This document shows, one piece after another, positions 15,720 through 24,201 of a stretch of DNA of 64,000 nucleotides. Both the position numbers and the translations under genes were made by a program. The notes beneath the pieces are model-generated. The model was given only the letters and a program-made list of their open reading frames with translations, did not search any database and was not told the origin of the DNA. The first letter of the stretch is position 1, and each line of letters opens with the position of its first letter. This DNA is from Bacteroidota bacterium (lineage in GTDB: Bacteria; Bacteroidota; Bacteroidia; Bacteroidales; Prolixibacteraceae), in assembly GCA_030698405.1 (NCBI GenBank), contig JAUYMU010000076.1, positions 1 to 64,000 of the forward strand. Reading direction: 5' to 3'.

Positions 15720-18700
15720 ATGAAACGTGAATATCAATTTTGGGGAAGAATGCAACTTTGGTTGGGCATGTTTGTTTTTGCCTTGCTGAATGTTAATGTG
15801 ATTTTCGCGCAGGTAAAACTTACTGAAGAAAGTTGGGAACTTCCAACCTACCCGGTCAATCCACCCGATAAAAATCCGATGTTTTTCAAAGGTGAATCCT
15901 ATCAGGGGGCATCCAAAATGATTTATCCGTATGCGCTGAATGACATGATTTCCAACGAAAAAGCGAATCATGCATGGAAAGCAATCATTCTCGAAAACGA
16001 ATACATTCAACTTTGTGTTACTCCTGAAATCGGTGGAAAACTTTACTATGCCACCGACAAAACCAATAACTACAATTTCGTTTATAAAAACAATGTAGTG
16101 AAACCTTCCAATATTGGCATGACAGGCGCCTGGGTTTCAGGAGGAATTGAGTGGTGTGTGATTCACCACCACCGCGCATCGACTTTTTTGCCCGTCGATT
16201 ACGACCTTCAGGAGCACGCCGATGGCAGTAAAACCATCTGGATTGGCGAGACTGAACCGCGCCACCGTATGCGATGGACGATCGGAATTACCGCTTTCCC
16301 CGGGAAATCGTATTACCAGACCGAGGTGAAAATCCTCAACCCAACACCTTATACCAATACATTTTTATACTGGGCCAACGTTGCCGCGCATACCAATAAG
16401 GATTATCAGGTCATTTTTCCGCCAAGTGTGAACCAGGTAACTTACCACGCCAAAAACAGCTTTGCCAACTGGCCTTTTTCTACGGAAGTGTATAACGGCG
16501 AAGACTTTACCAAAGGGGTTGACCTGAGTTGGTGGAAAAATTCGGTCAACCAGAACTCGTACTTTGCATACGATCTGAAGGAAGATTTTATGGGCGGCTA
16601 TGACCATGGAAAAGAAACCGGCACCGTGCACATTGGCGATCACAACGTGGTGAAAGGCGCCAAGCTGTGGGAATGGGGCTCAGGCGAACGTGGTCAGGCT
16701 ACCGAAGCCAAACTGACAGAGAATGATGGTCCGTATGTGGAAATAATGGTTGGCGCATTTTCCGACAATCAGCCCGATTACAGTTGGATTCGTCCTTACG
16801 AAGTAAAATCGTTTAAACAATACTGGTATCCGGTGAAAGATATTCAGGGTTTCAAAAATGCAAATCTGAATGGTGCGGTGAACCTCGAAAAACGAGAGGA
16901 AAACAAAGTCTTTCTCGGATATTATTCCACTTCAAAAATCAGCAAAGCAAAAATTATCCTGAAAAAGAAAAATGCGATTATTTTCGAAAAAACGACAGAA
17001 ATTTCTCCGGAAACTGCATTTACCGCTTTATTGAAAATTGACGAAACCTTTGATCTGACTGAGCTTTATACTGAAATGGTTAACCTCGAAAACAACGAAG
17101 TATTGGTTTCGTACCAGCCGTTGAAGAAGAAAGAATCTGCGAAACTTCCGGAAGAAGTAAAAAAACCGGCAGCGCCAAAAGACATGCAGACCATTGAAGA
17201 ATTATACCTGGCAGGCAGCCGGATTCTTCAGTTTTACAACCCAACCCTGAATGCAATGGATTATTTCAGTGAAGCGCTGAAACGCGATCCGAATGACGTT
17301 CGCACCAATGTTGCGGTCGGGAATATTCATCTGAAAAACGGCGAATACAACATCGCCCGAAATTACTTCGGCAGGGCTATAAAAAGGCTGACCAAAGATT
17401 ACACCCGTCCGTCGGACTGTGAGGCGCTTTACCTTCAGGGCTTAACCCTTAAAGCGCTTGAATTGTACGATGAGGCTGTTGATACCTTGTACCGCGCCAC
17501 CTGGGACTATGCATGGCATTCAGCAGCTTATCTTGAGTTGGCAAGAATTTCCTGTTTAAAGGGCGATTTTCAAAAAGCACTGGGGCAGGTCAACGAGTCA
17601 CTTTCGACCAATGCGCGTAATAACAGCGCGATTAGCCTGAAAGCTTCCATCCAGCGAAAAATGGGTGATGTTGAAGGTGCAACGGCTACTTTGGAGGGTA
17701 TTGCAGAAAATGATCCGCTCGACTTCAGGATAGGAAATGAGGTTTATTTATTGGCAAAGGAATCAGTCAAAGCACAAAAAAGTGAAGAATTGCTTGTTGC
17801 CCAGAACCACAAAATGCGAGATCTTGATCAGAATTATCTTGAGCTTGCTGTTGGATATATGAACGACGGACTTTTTGCCGAATCGGAAGAGGTTCTTCTC
17901 CGTTTTAAGGGAAAGAATCAGATGGTCAGTTATTACCTGGGCTACCTTCAGGATAAAAAAGGGAATAAGTCGGAAGCCGAAAAACATTTCAAAGAAGCTT
18001 CAGCACAGGCGGTTGATTATGGATTTCCGTTCCGGCTGGAAGATGCAAAAGTTCTGAATCTGGCTTCCAAATATCATCGGGTCGATGCGAAACCTTTTTA
18101 TTACCTGGGAAATTTACTTTACGACAAACAGCCTCAGAAGGCCATTGAAAACTGGGAAATGGCAGTAAAACTCGATCCGGCGCTGGCCATCGCATGGCGA
18201 AATTTGGGATGGGGTTACTCTCAGCATTCTCATGATATTCAGAAAGCCATCAACGCGTACGAAAAAGCAGTTTCTATCAAAAAAGATGAACCGATTTATT
18301 ACGCTGAGCTGGATCCTCTTTACGAAATTAGCAATGCTCCGATCGAAAAAAGAGCCAGTCTTTTTGAGGGAAGCAACGAAATTGTAAATAAGCGTGACGA
18401 CGCTTTTGTCCGCCAGATAATGGTTCTGAATTTAGCCGGTGAGTCTGAAAAAGCAGTTGAGTATTTAAGCAAAAGTAATTTTCATTTCCGCGAGGGTAGT
18501 TCACGGGTTCGGGATATTACCGTTGATGCGCATCTGTTGTTAGGCAAAAAACTCCTGAAAGAGAACGAGAATGAACAGGCTTTGGAGCAATTTATGGCCG
18601 CTATCGAAACTCCTGAAAACTCAAAATCAAGAATGGGCGATGCAAGAAGTCCGCAGGTCAATTATTTTATCGGACTTGCTTACGAAGCTTTGGGCAACAA

Positions 18701-19061
18701 GGCAAAAGCCAAAACCTACTTCACGATGTCAACCGGTCAATCGGTTCGCGAAGCCGACTTCGTGGGTTATTACCAGGGATTGAGCTATCAGAAATTAGGC
18801 AATAAAACCAAAGCTACTGACTGCTTCAATAAGCTGGTTGACGAAGGCAACAAACGCCTGAAAGAAGGTTCGGAGGTCGATTTCTTTGCCAAATTCGGCG
18901 AAAAAGAGTCAGCCGCCGTGCAGATGTCGAACGCTCATTTGCTGGTTGGGTTGGGGCAACGGGGGCTCGGAAACTCCAATGCCGCTTCAGAAAACCTTAA
19001 AAAAGCCGTTGAACTGTCGGCCAGCAATTTGTGGGCAAAAGTTGAATTGAAAGACATGTGA
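15720..19061 (+). CDS. DUF5107 domain protein with TPR repeats
   Basis: The 1113-residue protein has an N-terminal signal sequence ending near residue 30 (NVIFAQ). Residues about 31-380 form a DUF5107-type domain, related in fold to aldose mutarotases, recognisable by VTPEIGGKLYYATDK, GGIEWCVIHHHR and LYWANVAAHTNKDYQVIFP. From about 490 to the end there are many TPR-like helical pairs of about 34 residues (for example the LDPALAIAWRNLGWGYSQ and EPIYYAELDPLYE regions). There is no T9SS tail, so a periplasmic place is likely. The mutarotase-like part may bind or act on a sugar, and the TPR part may hold partners. The catalytic role is not established from sequence. It lies directly downstream of the IS. 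Confidence 0.85.
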   Translation: MKREYQFWGRMQLWLGMFVFALLNVNVIFAQVKLTEESWELPTYPVNPPDKNPMFFKGESYQGASKMIYPYALNDMISNEKANHAWKAIILENEYIQLCVTPEIGGKLYYATDKTNNYNFVYKNNVVKPSNIGMTGAWVSGGIEWCVIHHHRASTFLPVDYDLQEHADGSKTIWIGETEPRHRMRWTIGITAFPGKSYYQTEVKILNPTPYTNTFLYWANVAAHTNKDYQVIFPPSVNQVTYHAKNSFANWPFSTEVYNGEDFTKGVDLSWWKNSVNQNSYFAYDLKEDFMGGYDHGKETGTVHIGDHNVVKGAKLWEWGSGERGQATEAKLTENDGPYVEIMVGAFSDNQPDYSWIRPYEVKSFKQYWYPVKDIQGFKNANLNGAVNLEKREENKVFLGYYSTSKISKAKIILKKKNAIIFEKTTEISPETAFTALLKIDETFDLTELYTEMVNLENNEVLVSYQPLKKKESAKLPEEVKKPAAPKDMQTIEELYLAGSRILQFYNPTLNAMDYFSEALKRDPNDVRTNVAVGNIHLKNGEYNIARNYFGRAIKRLTKDYTRPSDCEALYLQGLTLKALELYDEAVDTLYRATWDYAWHSAAYLELARISCLKGDFQKALGQVNESLSTNARNNSAISLKASIQRKMGDVEGATATLEGIAENDPLDFRIGNEVYLLAKESVKAQKSEELLVAQNHKMRDLDQNYLELAVGYMNDGLFAESEEVLLRFKGKNQMVSYYLGYLQDKKGNKSEAEKHFKEASAQAVDYGFPFRLEDAKVLNLASKYHRVDAKPFYYLGNLLYDKQPQKAIENWEMAVKLDPALAIAWRNLGWGYSQHSHDIQKAINAYEKAVSIKKDEPIYYAELDPLYEISNAPIEKRASLFEGSNEIVNKRDDAFVRQIMVLNLAGESEKAVEYLSKSNFHFREGSSRVRDITVDAHLLLGKKLLKENENEQALEQFMAAIETPENSKSRMGDARSPQVNYFIGLAYEALGNKAKAKTYFTMSTGQSVREADFVGYYQGLSYQKLGNKTKATDCFNKLVDEGNKRLKEGSEVDFFAKFGEKESAAVQMSNAHLLVGLGQRGLGNSNAASENLKKAVELSASNLWAKVELKDM

Positions 19062-19144
19062 ATAAAACGTTTCTAAAGGGGGCGAATTGAATGAAAAATA
19101 TTGTAAGTAAATTGGTTATAGAAGATTAAAAAAAGAAAATAGGT

Positions 19145-19639
19145 ATGGGAAAAGCTGAAAATATTAAGAGAGCAAAAAAAATAAAGGAAGCCAAAAAACG
19201 AAGGGAATTGGCAACATCCGGTATTATCAATGTTAAAAATTCGTATGAGAAAATCATGAAGAGAAGCGAAATGAATGGCATTGAAATTAGATTAAACCAA
19301 GGCAAATTCAAATATTCTGACATAATCGAACAGTTTTTACAGCCAATGATCAGCGATGACGATGACTTAGCGATGTTAAAATCAAAATATTCTTTGGGGG
19401 CTATCATTTGGAATTCAGTTGTTTTTAGGCATAAAGATGAACTCGAATTTCAAAATGCCCGAAAAAAGGTTTGTAGTTTAACTCCAGATATAGAAAGATT
19501 TGAAAAAATATTTGATGAAATGGTAAAGCGGAAGGAGAAATATTTCGGCAAATATAAATTTATGCTTGCAGATTTCGAAATTACTCCACAAGGCCAATCG
19601 GACTTTCATTTGACAGTTGCTGTTACTGAAATTGATTAA
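19145..19639 (+). CDS. hypothetical cytoplasmic protein (164 aa)
   Basis: I do not recognise this protein. The first 30 residues are very rich in Lys, Arg and Ala (a run like RAKKIKEAKKRRE) and probably form a basic helix. The remainder is mixed alpha/beta and charged, with an acidic patch SDDDDLAML near 80. It has no signal peptide or membrane segment, unlike nearly all its neighbours, and its DNA is more AT-rich than the flanking glycosidase genes. It sits between the DUF5107 gene and a GH28-type gene, 22 bases before the latter. It looks like an unrelated gene inserted into the cluster; a nucleic-acid-binding role suggested by the basic N terminus is only a guess. Confidence 0.7.
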   Translation: MGKAENIKRAKKIKEAKKRRELATSGIINVKNSYEKIMKRSEMNGIEIRLNQGKFKYSDIIEQFLQPMISDDDDLAMLKSKYSLGAIIWNSVVFRHKDELEFQNARKKVCSLTPDIERFEKIFDEMVKRKEKYFGKYKFMLADFEITPQGQSDFHLTVAVTEID

Positions 19640-19661
19640 ATCATCATTTATAACATAAGTA

Positions 19662-21119
19662 ATGAAACAAAAAGATGCCATATTTTTGAAAATATTGATC
19701 CCTCTTTCCTTTTTGTTTTTTACCTGGAGCGTTTCGGCCCAAATAACCACATGGCAACCGCCCGAAGGATTTGCTTCCGATCGCTATTACCAGGTGAAAG
19801 TGAACGGAACGCCAGTCCCGGTTTTCGACACGCCCATTGCTTCGTACGCTGTTTTTGACATGACAGGTGAAGCGAAGGTGGAAGTCAGCACGATGTACGA
19901 CGTTCGCTGGGTGGACATCCGCCCGCTGCGCTGGAACTTGAAACCCGAATACACCGGCGATAATTCGTTCAGTTTTAACCTGAAGCAGCCAGCCAACCTT
20001 AGTCTTGAACTGAACGGGCGCATCCGCCAGCAGCCCTTGTTTATTTTCGCCGGAAAGCCTGAAACCTTCAGGCCATCCAAAACCGATAAAAATGTGATAT
20101 GGTTTGAAGGTGGAAAACTCTACAAGGATGTCAGGCTCGATTTGCAAGACAACCAGACCGTTTACATTGAAGGTGGCGCGGTGGTTCAGGGAATGATCAC
20201 CGCTACGGGGAAAAAGAACATTAAAATCTGCGGACGCGGAATCCTCGATGGAACCTATGTAAAAGAAATGCCCGGCAGCCGACACCGCTGGATAAACCTG
20301 ACTGATTGCGAAAATATAACTGTCGAAGGGGTTACGCTTCATAACGGAACTACCTGGCAGGTGGCATTGATGCACTGCAATAATGCTGAAATCAAGGGCA
20401 TACGAATCGTGAGCGAAGCCGCCAGCGACGATGGTCTTGACATTTGTCGGAGCACGAATGTGGTGATCGACGATGTGTTTGCCCATACCAAAGACGATTG
20501 TGTGGCCATCAAATCGCATGGCGACTACCCGGGCGACCACCCAACCGACAATATCCTCGTCAAAAATTGCGTGTTCTGGAATTCCATCTGGGGCAATGCC
20601 ATTGAAATCGGGTTTGAATTGAATTCCGACGAGGTAAAAAACATCCGCTTCGAAAACATCGACATTATTCATGTAGAAGATGGAGCGACGATCAGTATTC
20701 ACAATGCCGGAAAGGCACATGTGAACAATGTGGTTTTTGAGAATATCAGGATTGAAGACAGTCGCCAGAAATTGTTCGATCTGGCCATTTTCTCTTCGCA
20801 GTACAGCCCCGATGGAAACCGGGATCCGGAATACAGTAAGAAATACTACCTGCACGGCGCCTGGGATGGCGTTCAAAAAGTCCCTGCCGGAAAGGAAGAA
20901 TATCACAGCAAGTTCCGTGGTTCCATCAGCGAGATCATTTTCAAGGATATTCAGGTAGTTGGCGGCTTGCTGCCTTTTTCGGTTTTTCATGGATTTGATG
21001 CCTCGAAAAACATTTCAGGAGTGCGCATGGAAAACCTGACTTACATGGGAAAACACCTAACTGACACGGAAAGCGCCAAAATAAGGTTAAGCAATACGGT
21101 GGATTTTAAAATGAAATGA
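19662..21119 (+). CDS. secreted GH28-like beta-helix glycosidase, atypical motifs
   Basis: The 485-residue protein has a signal peptide (about 1-27, ending VSAQ). A beta-sandwich-like N-terminal region (about 28-145) precedes a right-handed parallel beta-helix. The helix holds SDDGLDICRS, HTKDDCVAIK and WNSIWGNAIEIG at the places where GH28 polygalacturonases have NTD, DD and GHG motifs. The double Asp is kept, but the NTD Asn, the GHG His and the RIK motif are not evident, so its substrate may differ from galacturonan; a GH49- or GH110-like relationship is possible. It has no T9SS tail and is probably periplasmic. Overall family assignment is moderate; enzyme specificity is unknown. Confidence 0.8.
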   Translation: MKQKDAIFLKILIPLSFLFFTWSVSAQITTWQPPEGFASDRYYQVKVNGTPVPVFDTPIASYAVFDMTGEAKVEVSTMYDVRWVDIRPLRWNLKPEYTGDNSFSFNLKQPANLSLELNGRIRQQPLFIFAGKPETFRPSKTDKNVIWFEGGKLYKDVRLDLQDNQTVYIEGGAVVQGMITATGKKNIKICGRGILDGTYVKEMPGSRHRWINLTDCENITVEGVTLHNGTTWQVALMHCNNAEIKGIRIVSEAASDDGLDICRSTNVVIDDVFAHTKDDCVAIKSHGDYPGDHPTDNILVKNCVFWNSIWGNAIEIGFELNSDEVKNIRFENIDIIHVEDGATISIHNAGKAHVNNVVFENIRIEDSRQKLFDLAIFSSQYSPDGNRDPEYSKKYYLHGAWDGVQKVPAGKEEYHSKFRGSISEIIFKDIQVVGGLLPFSVFHGFDASKNISGVRMENLTYMGKHLTDTESAKIRLSNTVDFKMK

Positions 21120-21237
21120 ACAGGAGAAGTGATGCTGCCAGGTCGGGCGAAACTGACTGGCTTAGTTGAAAACATTTAATATGACTGCGTTTGATTTTCA
21201 TGAAATGAAGGATTTAAAATTTTAAAAGAACAGACCA

Positions 21238-24180
21238 ATGAACCTAACGACTAAATTTTTGCTATTCACTTTTTTTGTCTTCACATCATTTCTGACATCA
21301 GGACAGGATCGCTCCAAATGGTTCGAATTTTATCTTCCATGGAACGATTCGACCAAAACAGTTACCGATATGTCGGCCACGCTGGATGCGCCAGCCGGAA
21401 AGCATGGTTTTTTGCAGGTCACGCCTGACGGCCATTTCAGGTTCGGGAAGAAAAATACGCCCGAACGTTTCGTTGGAGTGGTGAACGTTGCCATCGCCAA
21501 TTTTCCGACCAAAGCACAGTCGAAAATTCTGGCAGCACGAATGGCCAAGTTCGGGATTAACCTGGCGCGCATCCACCTGATGGATGTGGAGGGGACAAGC
21601 GGTCTTTTCCAGAATTCGTCGCAGAATACGCTGCAAATCAGCGCCTCAAAACTCGATCTGATGGATTATTTTATCAAGTGCCTGAAAGATCGGGGCATTT
21701 ATTTCAATTTTTGCATTCATGCCGGAAGGGTTTACAAAACCGGCGATGGCATTGATTCACCGGTACTGAACGACCAAAGCAAGTATGTCACTCTTTTCAA
21801 CCAAAAACTGATTGACTTGCACAAAGACTTTGCTCAAAAGGTAATTGGTCATGTAAATCCATATACAAATCTGACCTATGCCGACGATCCGGCCATGGCC
21901 AATCTTGAGCTGACCAACGAGAACTCGCTTTTCAACGGCTGGCTGGGATGGCAGTCTGATTTTATTTTTGGCGATACCAATGGCGGAATTGGCGCATTTT
22001 ATTCCAACGAACTCGATCAGAAATTCAATAATTGGCTTTCAGAAAAGTACAAGGACGACAACACTTTGCGCGAAGCCTGGAAACCCACCGGTTCGACCGG
22101 AACAAATCCTGAATTGGTAAAAAACGGTTCGTTCGAACAGAACCTGACCAACTGGAGTTCACAGGCTTCGAATGGCGCAACTGCTGCTTTTACTGCTGAT
22201 GCCGCCAATGCAAAAGACGGCGCTAAATCGGTAAAAATTGCCGTCACCAAAGCTGGTACCGAAAACTGGCACGTTCAGTTGAAAACCAACAATTTCAAGG
22301 TAGAAAAAGGGAAAGACTACAAACTGGCGTTTTATGCCAAAGCAGACGCTGCAAAAACGCTGGTATTGGAAGTGATGGAAAACCAGACCTGGAAATGGAT
22401 CATGGGGCCTTCGTACAACGTTACCACTGAATGGAAAAAACAGGAGATATTTTTCAACTCCCCAATGAATTCAGATGCTCTGATCGTTGCTTTCGAATGG
22501 GGAAAGCAAACCGGGACTTTTTGGCTCGATTCGGTAAGTATTACACCGTTTTACGGTATTGGGCAGGAACCAAACGAAACGCTGGCTGCCAAAAATATCA
22601 GGCGGGTAAAAAATACCGAAATCGGGAAATTCACCAGTCAGCGGGTGGGCGACAATGCCAATTTTTATTTCGACCTGGAAAAGAAATTCAACGACGAACT
22701 GACTGCCTACCTGAAAAATACACTCGGTGTGAAATGCCCTGTCACGTTTACCAACAATTACTACGGACTGGCCTCCATTTATGCACAGGCACAGGCCGAT
22801 TATATGGATTTTCACATGTACTGGGACCATCCCAATTTTCCGAGTGGCTGGTCGAATACCAATTTTACCCTGAATAACAAGTCCATTTTGCTGAATCCTG
22901 CTGGTTCAACCTTCAATAAAATGCCACTTACCCGCGTGAAAAACAAGCCTCAGGTTTTGAGCGAATACAACCATCCGTATCCGTACATTTTTCAGTCTGA
23001 AGCGCCATCGCTGCTGTTTGCCTATGGTTCTTTTTTCGATCTCGACGGAATCGTCTGGCACGCCTATTACGATTACATGAACAATTTTTCGATCCGCCAG
23101 CAGGACATGTTTTTTGATATTGCCATGCACCCGGTGATGATGACCCAACAATTGCTCGCTTTGCCCTACCGGAATTATTCCGTTCAGAAGGCAAAAACAT
23201 GGGTGGAAGCCAGTTACAAAAAGCAGGATGTTTTCAACAATACCAAGGTTTATCAGGACAACGATGTGGTAAATATCAACAATGTGAACTACGGAACTGC
23301 ATTCCTGAAACACGGGTTTCAACATGCCAGCTTCGATGCAGAAACCACTTCGCTGAGCACCCCATTGACCGATCCGGGCAAGTTGGTTACTTCTGAAACC
23401 GGCGAACTGAAATGGGATGGACAGCTTGGCTATTTCACCGTGAACAGTCCTTACTGGCAGGGTGCAACCGGATATTTGGGCGGCAAAACCATCGAATTTA
23501 TGGACATCACCATTTCGGATGTCGTTACAACCGATAACCTGAATTTTGCCTCTGTTCAATTAATTTCATTGGATTCGCTGCCAATCAGCCAGTCGAAACG
23601 GATGATTCTGCTGACCAGCGCCCGGCTTGAAAACGATGGACTGAAATGGAATTCCACCCAGACCTCGCTTGTAAGCGCCGGAGGTACACGTGCTTTGTGC
23701 GAACCGGTTGAGGCAGTGGTGAAATTTAAAGCTGCCTTTAAGGATTCGTTGGGAGTTTATCAACTGACTACCACCGGGAAACGAGATATTCAGTTGAGCA
23801 CAATGCAACAGGGAGGTGATGTGCAGGTTAATATCAACAAAAAAACCTTGTGGTACGAAATTGCCAATCATCAGGCAGTGTCTCCGCCAACCGGGTTGAA
23901 TAATCAACTGCCCGGTAAATCTAAATGGATAAAAGCTTATCCCAATCCGGGCACAACCCAATCCATTATCGAGTACTCTTTCCCCGATCAGGACCAGGCC
24001 AGATTTTTTATTTACAATGCACACGGGCAATTAGTCCTTAACGAGCAAATTCAATTCCTGAAGAATCAGGTCAATCAGAAACAAATTGATGTTTCAAAAT
24101 TTGCCAGGGGGATTTATTATTATGGGTTTTCATTGGCTTCAGGAGAAAAAATGGTGGATAAACTGATTGTATTAAACTAA
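21238..24180 (+). CDS. clan GH-A glycosidase with inserted CBM and T9SS tail
   Basis: The 980-residue protein has a signal peptide (about 1-23). A (beta/alpha)8-type catalytic region carries candidate acid/base Glu229 in LELTNENS and nucleophile Glu576 in QVLSEYNHP. A CBM4/9-like module (about 291-436, beginning ELVKNGSFEQNLTNW and ending FWLDSVSI) is inserted between these two parts. A beta-rich C-terminal region and a type IX tail with YPNPGTT (about 899-980) follow. It is a paralogue of the protein at 30376-32568, sharing the N-terminal D.PAGKHGF block and overall layout, but that one lacks the CBM and the tail. The GH family number is uncertain (GH5-like); substrate unknown, surface export expected. 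Confidence 0.85.
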   Translation: MNLTTKFLLFTFFVFTSFLTSGQDRSKWFEFYLPWNDSTKTVTDMSATLDAPAGKHGFLQVTPDGHFRFGKKNTPERFVGVVNVAIANFPTKAQSKILAARMAKFGINLARIHLMDVEGTSGLFQNSSQNTLQISASKLDLMDYFIKCLKDRGIYFNFCIHAGRVYKTGDGIDSPVLNDQSKYVTLFNQKLIDLHKDFAQKVIGHVNPYTNLTYADDPAMANLELTNENSLFNGWLGWQSDFIFGDTNGGIGAFYSNELDQKFNNWLSEKYKDDNTLREAWKPTGSTGTNPELVKNGSFEQNLTNWSSQASNGATAAFTADAANAKDGAKSVKIAVTKAGTENWHVQLKTNNFKVEKGKDYKLAFYAKADAAKTLVLEVMENQTWKWIMGPSYNVTTEWKKQEIFFNSPMNSDALIVAFEWGKQTGTFWLDSVSITPFYGIGQEPNETLAAKNIRRVKNTEIGKFTSQRVGDNANFYFDLEKKFNDELTAYLKNTLGVKCPVTFTNNYYGLASIYAQAQADYMDFHMYWDHPNFPSGWSNTNFTLNNKSILLNPAGSTFNKMPLTRVKNKPQVLSEYNHPYPYIFQSEAPSLLFAYGSFFDLDGIVWHAYYDYMNNFSIRQQDMFFDIAMHPVMMTQQLLALPYRNYSVQKAKTWVEASYKKQDVFNNTKVYQDNDVVNINNVNYGTAFLKHGFQHASFDAETTSLSTPLTDPGKLVTSETGELKWDGQLGYFTVNSPYWQGATGYLGGKTIEFMDITISDVVTTDNLNFASVQLISLDSLPISQSKRMILLTSARLENDGLKWNSTQTSLVSAGGTRALCEPVEAVVKFKAAFKDSLGVYQLTTTGKRDIQLSTMQQGGDVQVNINKKTLWYEIANHQAVSPPTGLNNQLPGKSKWIKAYPNPGTTQSIIEYSFPDQDQARFFIYNAHGQLVLNEQIQFLKNQVNQKQIDVSKFARGIYYYGFSLASGEKMVDKLIVLN

Positions 24181-24201
24181 TAAACTCACAACCAACTAAA
24201 C

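Noticed and set aside
15720-16700. DUF5107 N-terminal domain as a glycoside hydrolase
   Set aside because: I cannot identify catalytic residues or recall a characterised activity with certainty, so only the fold relationship is stated.
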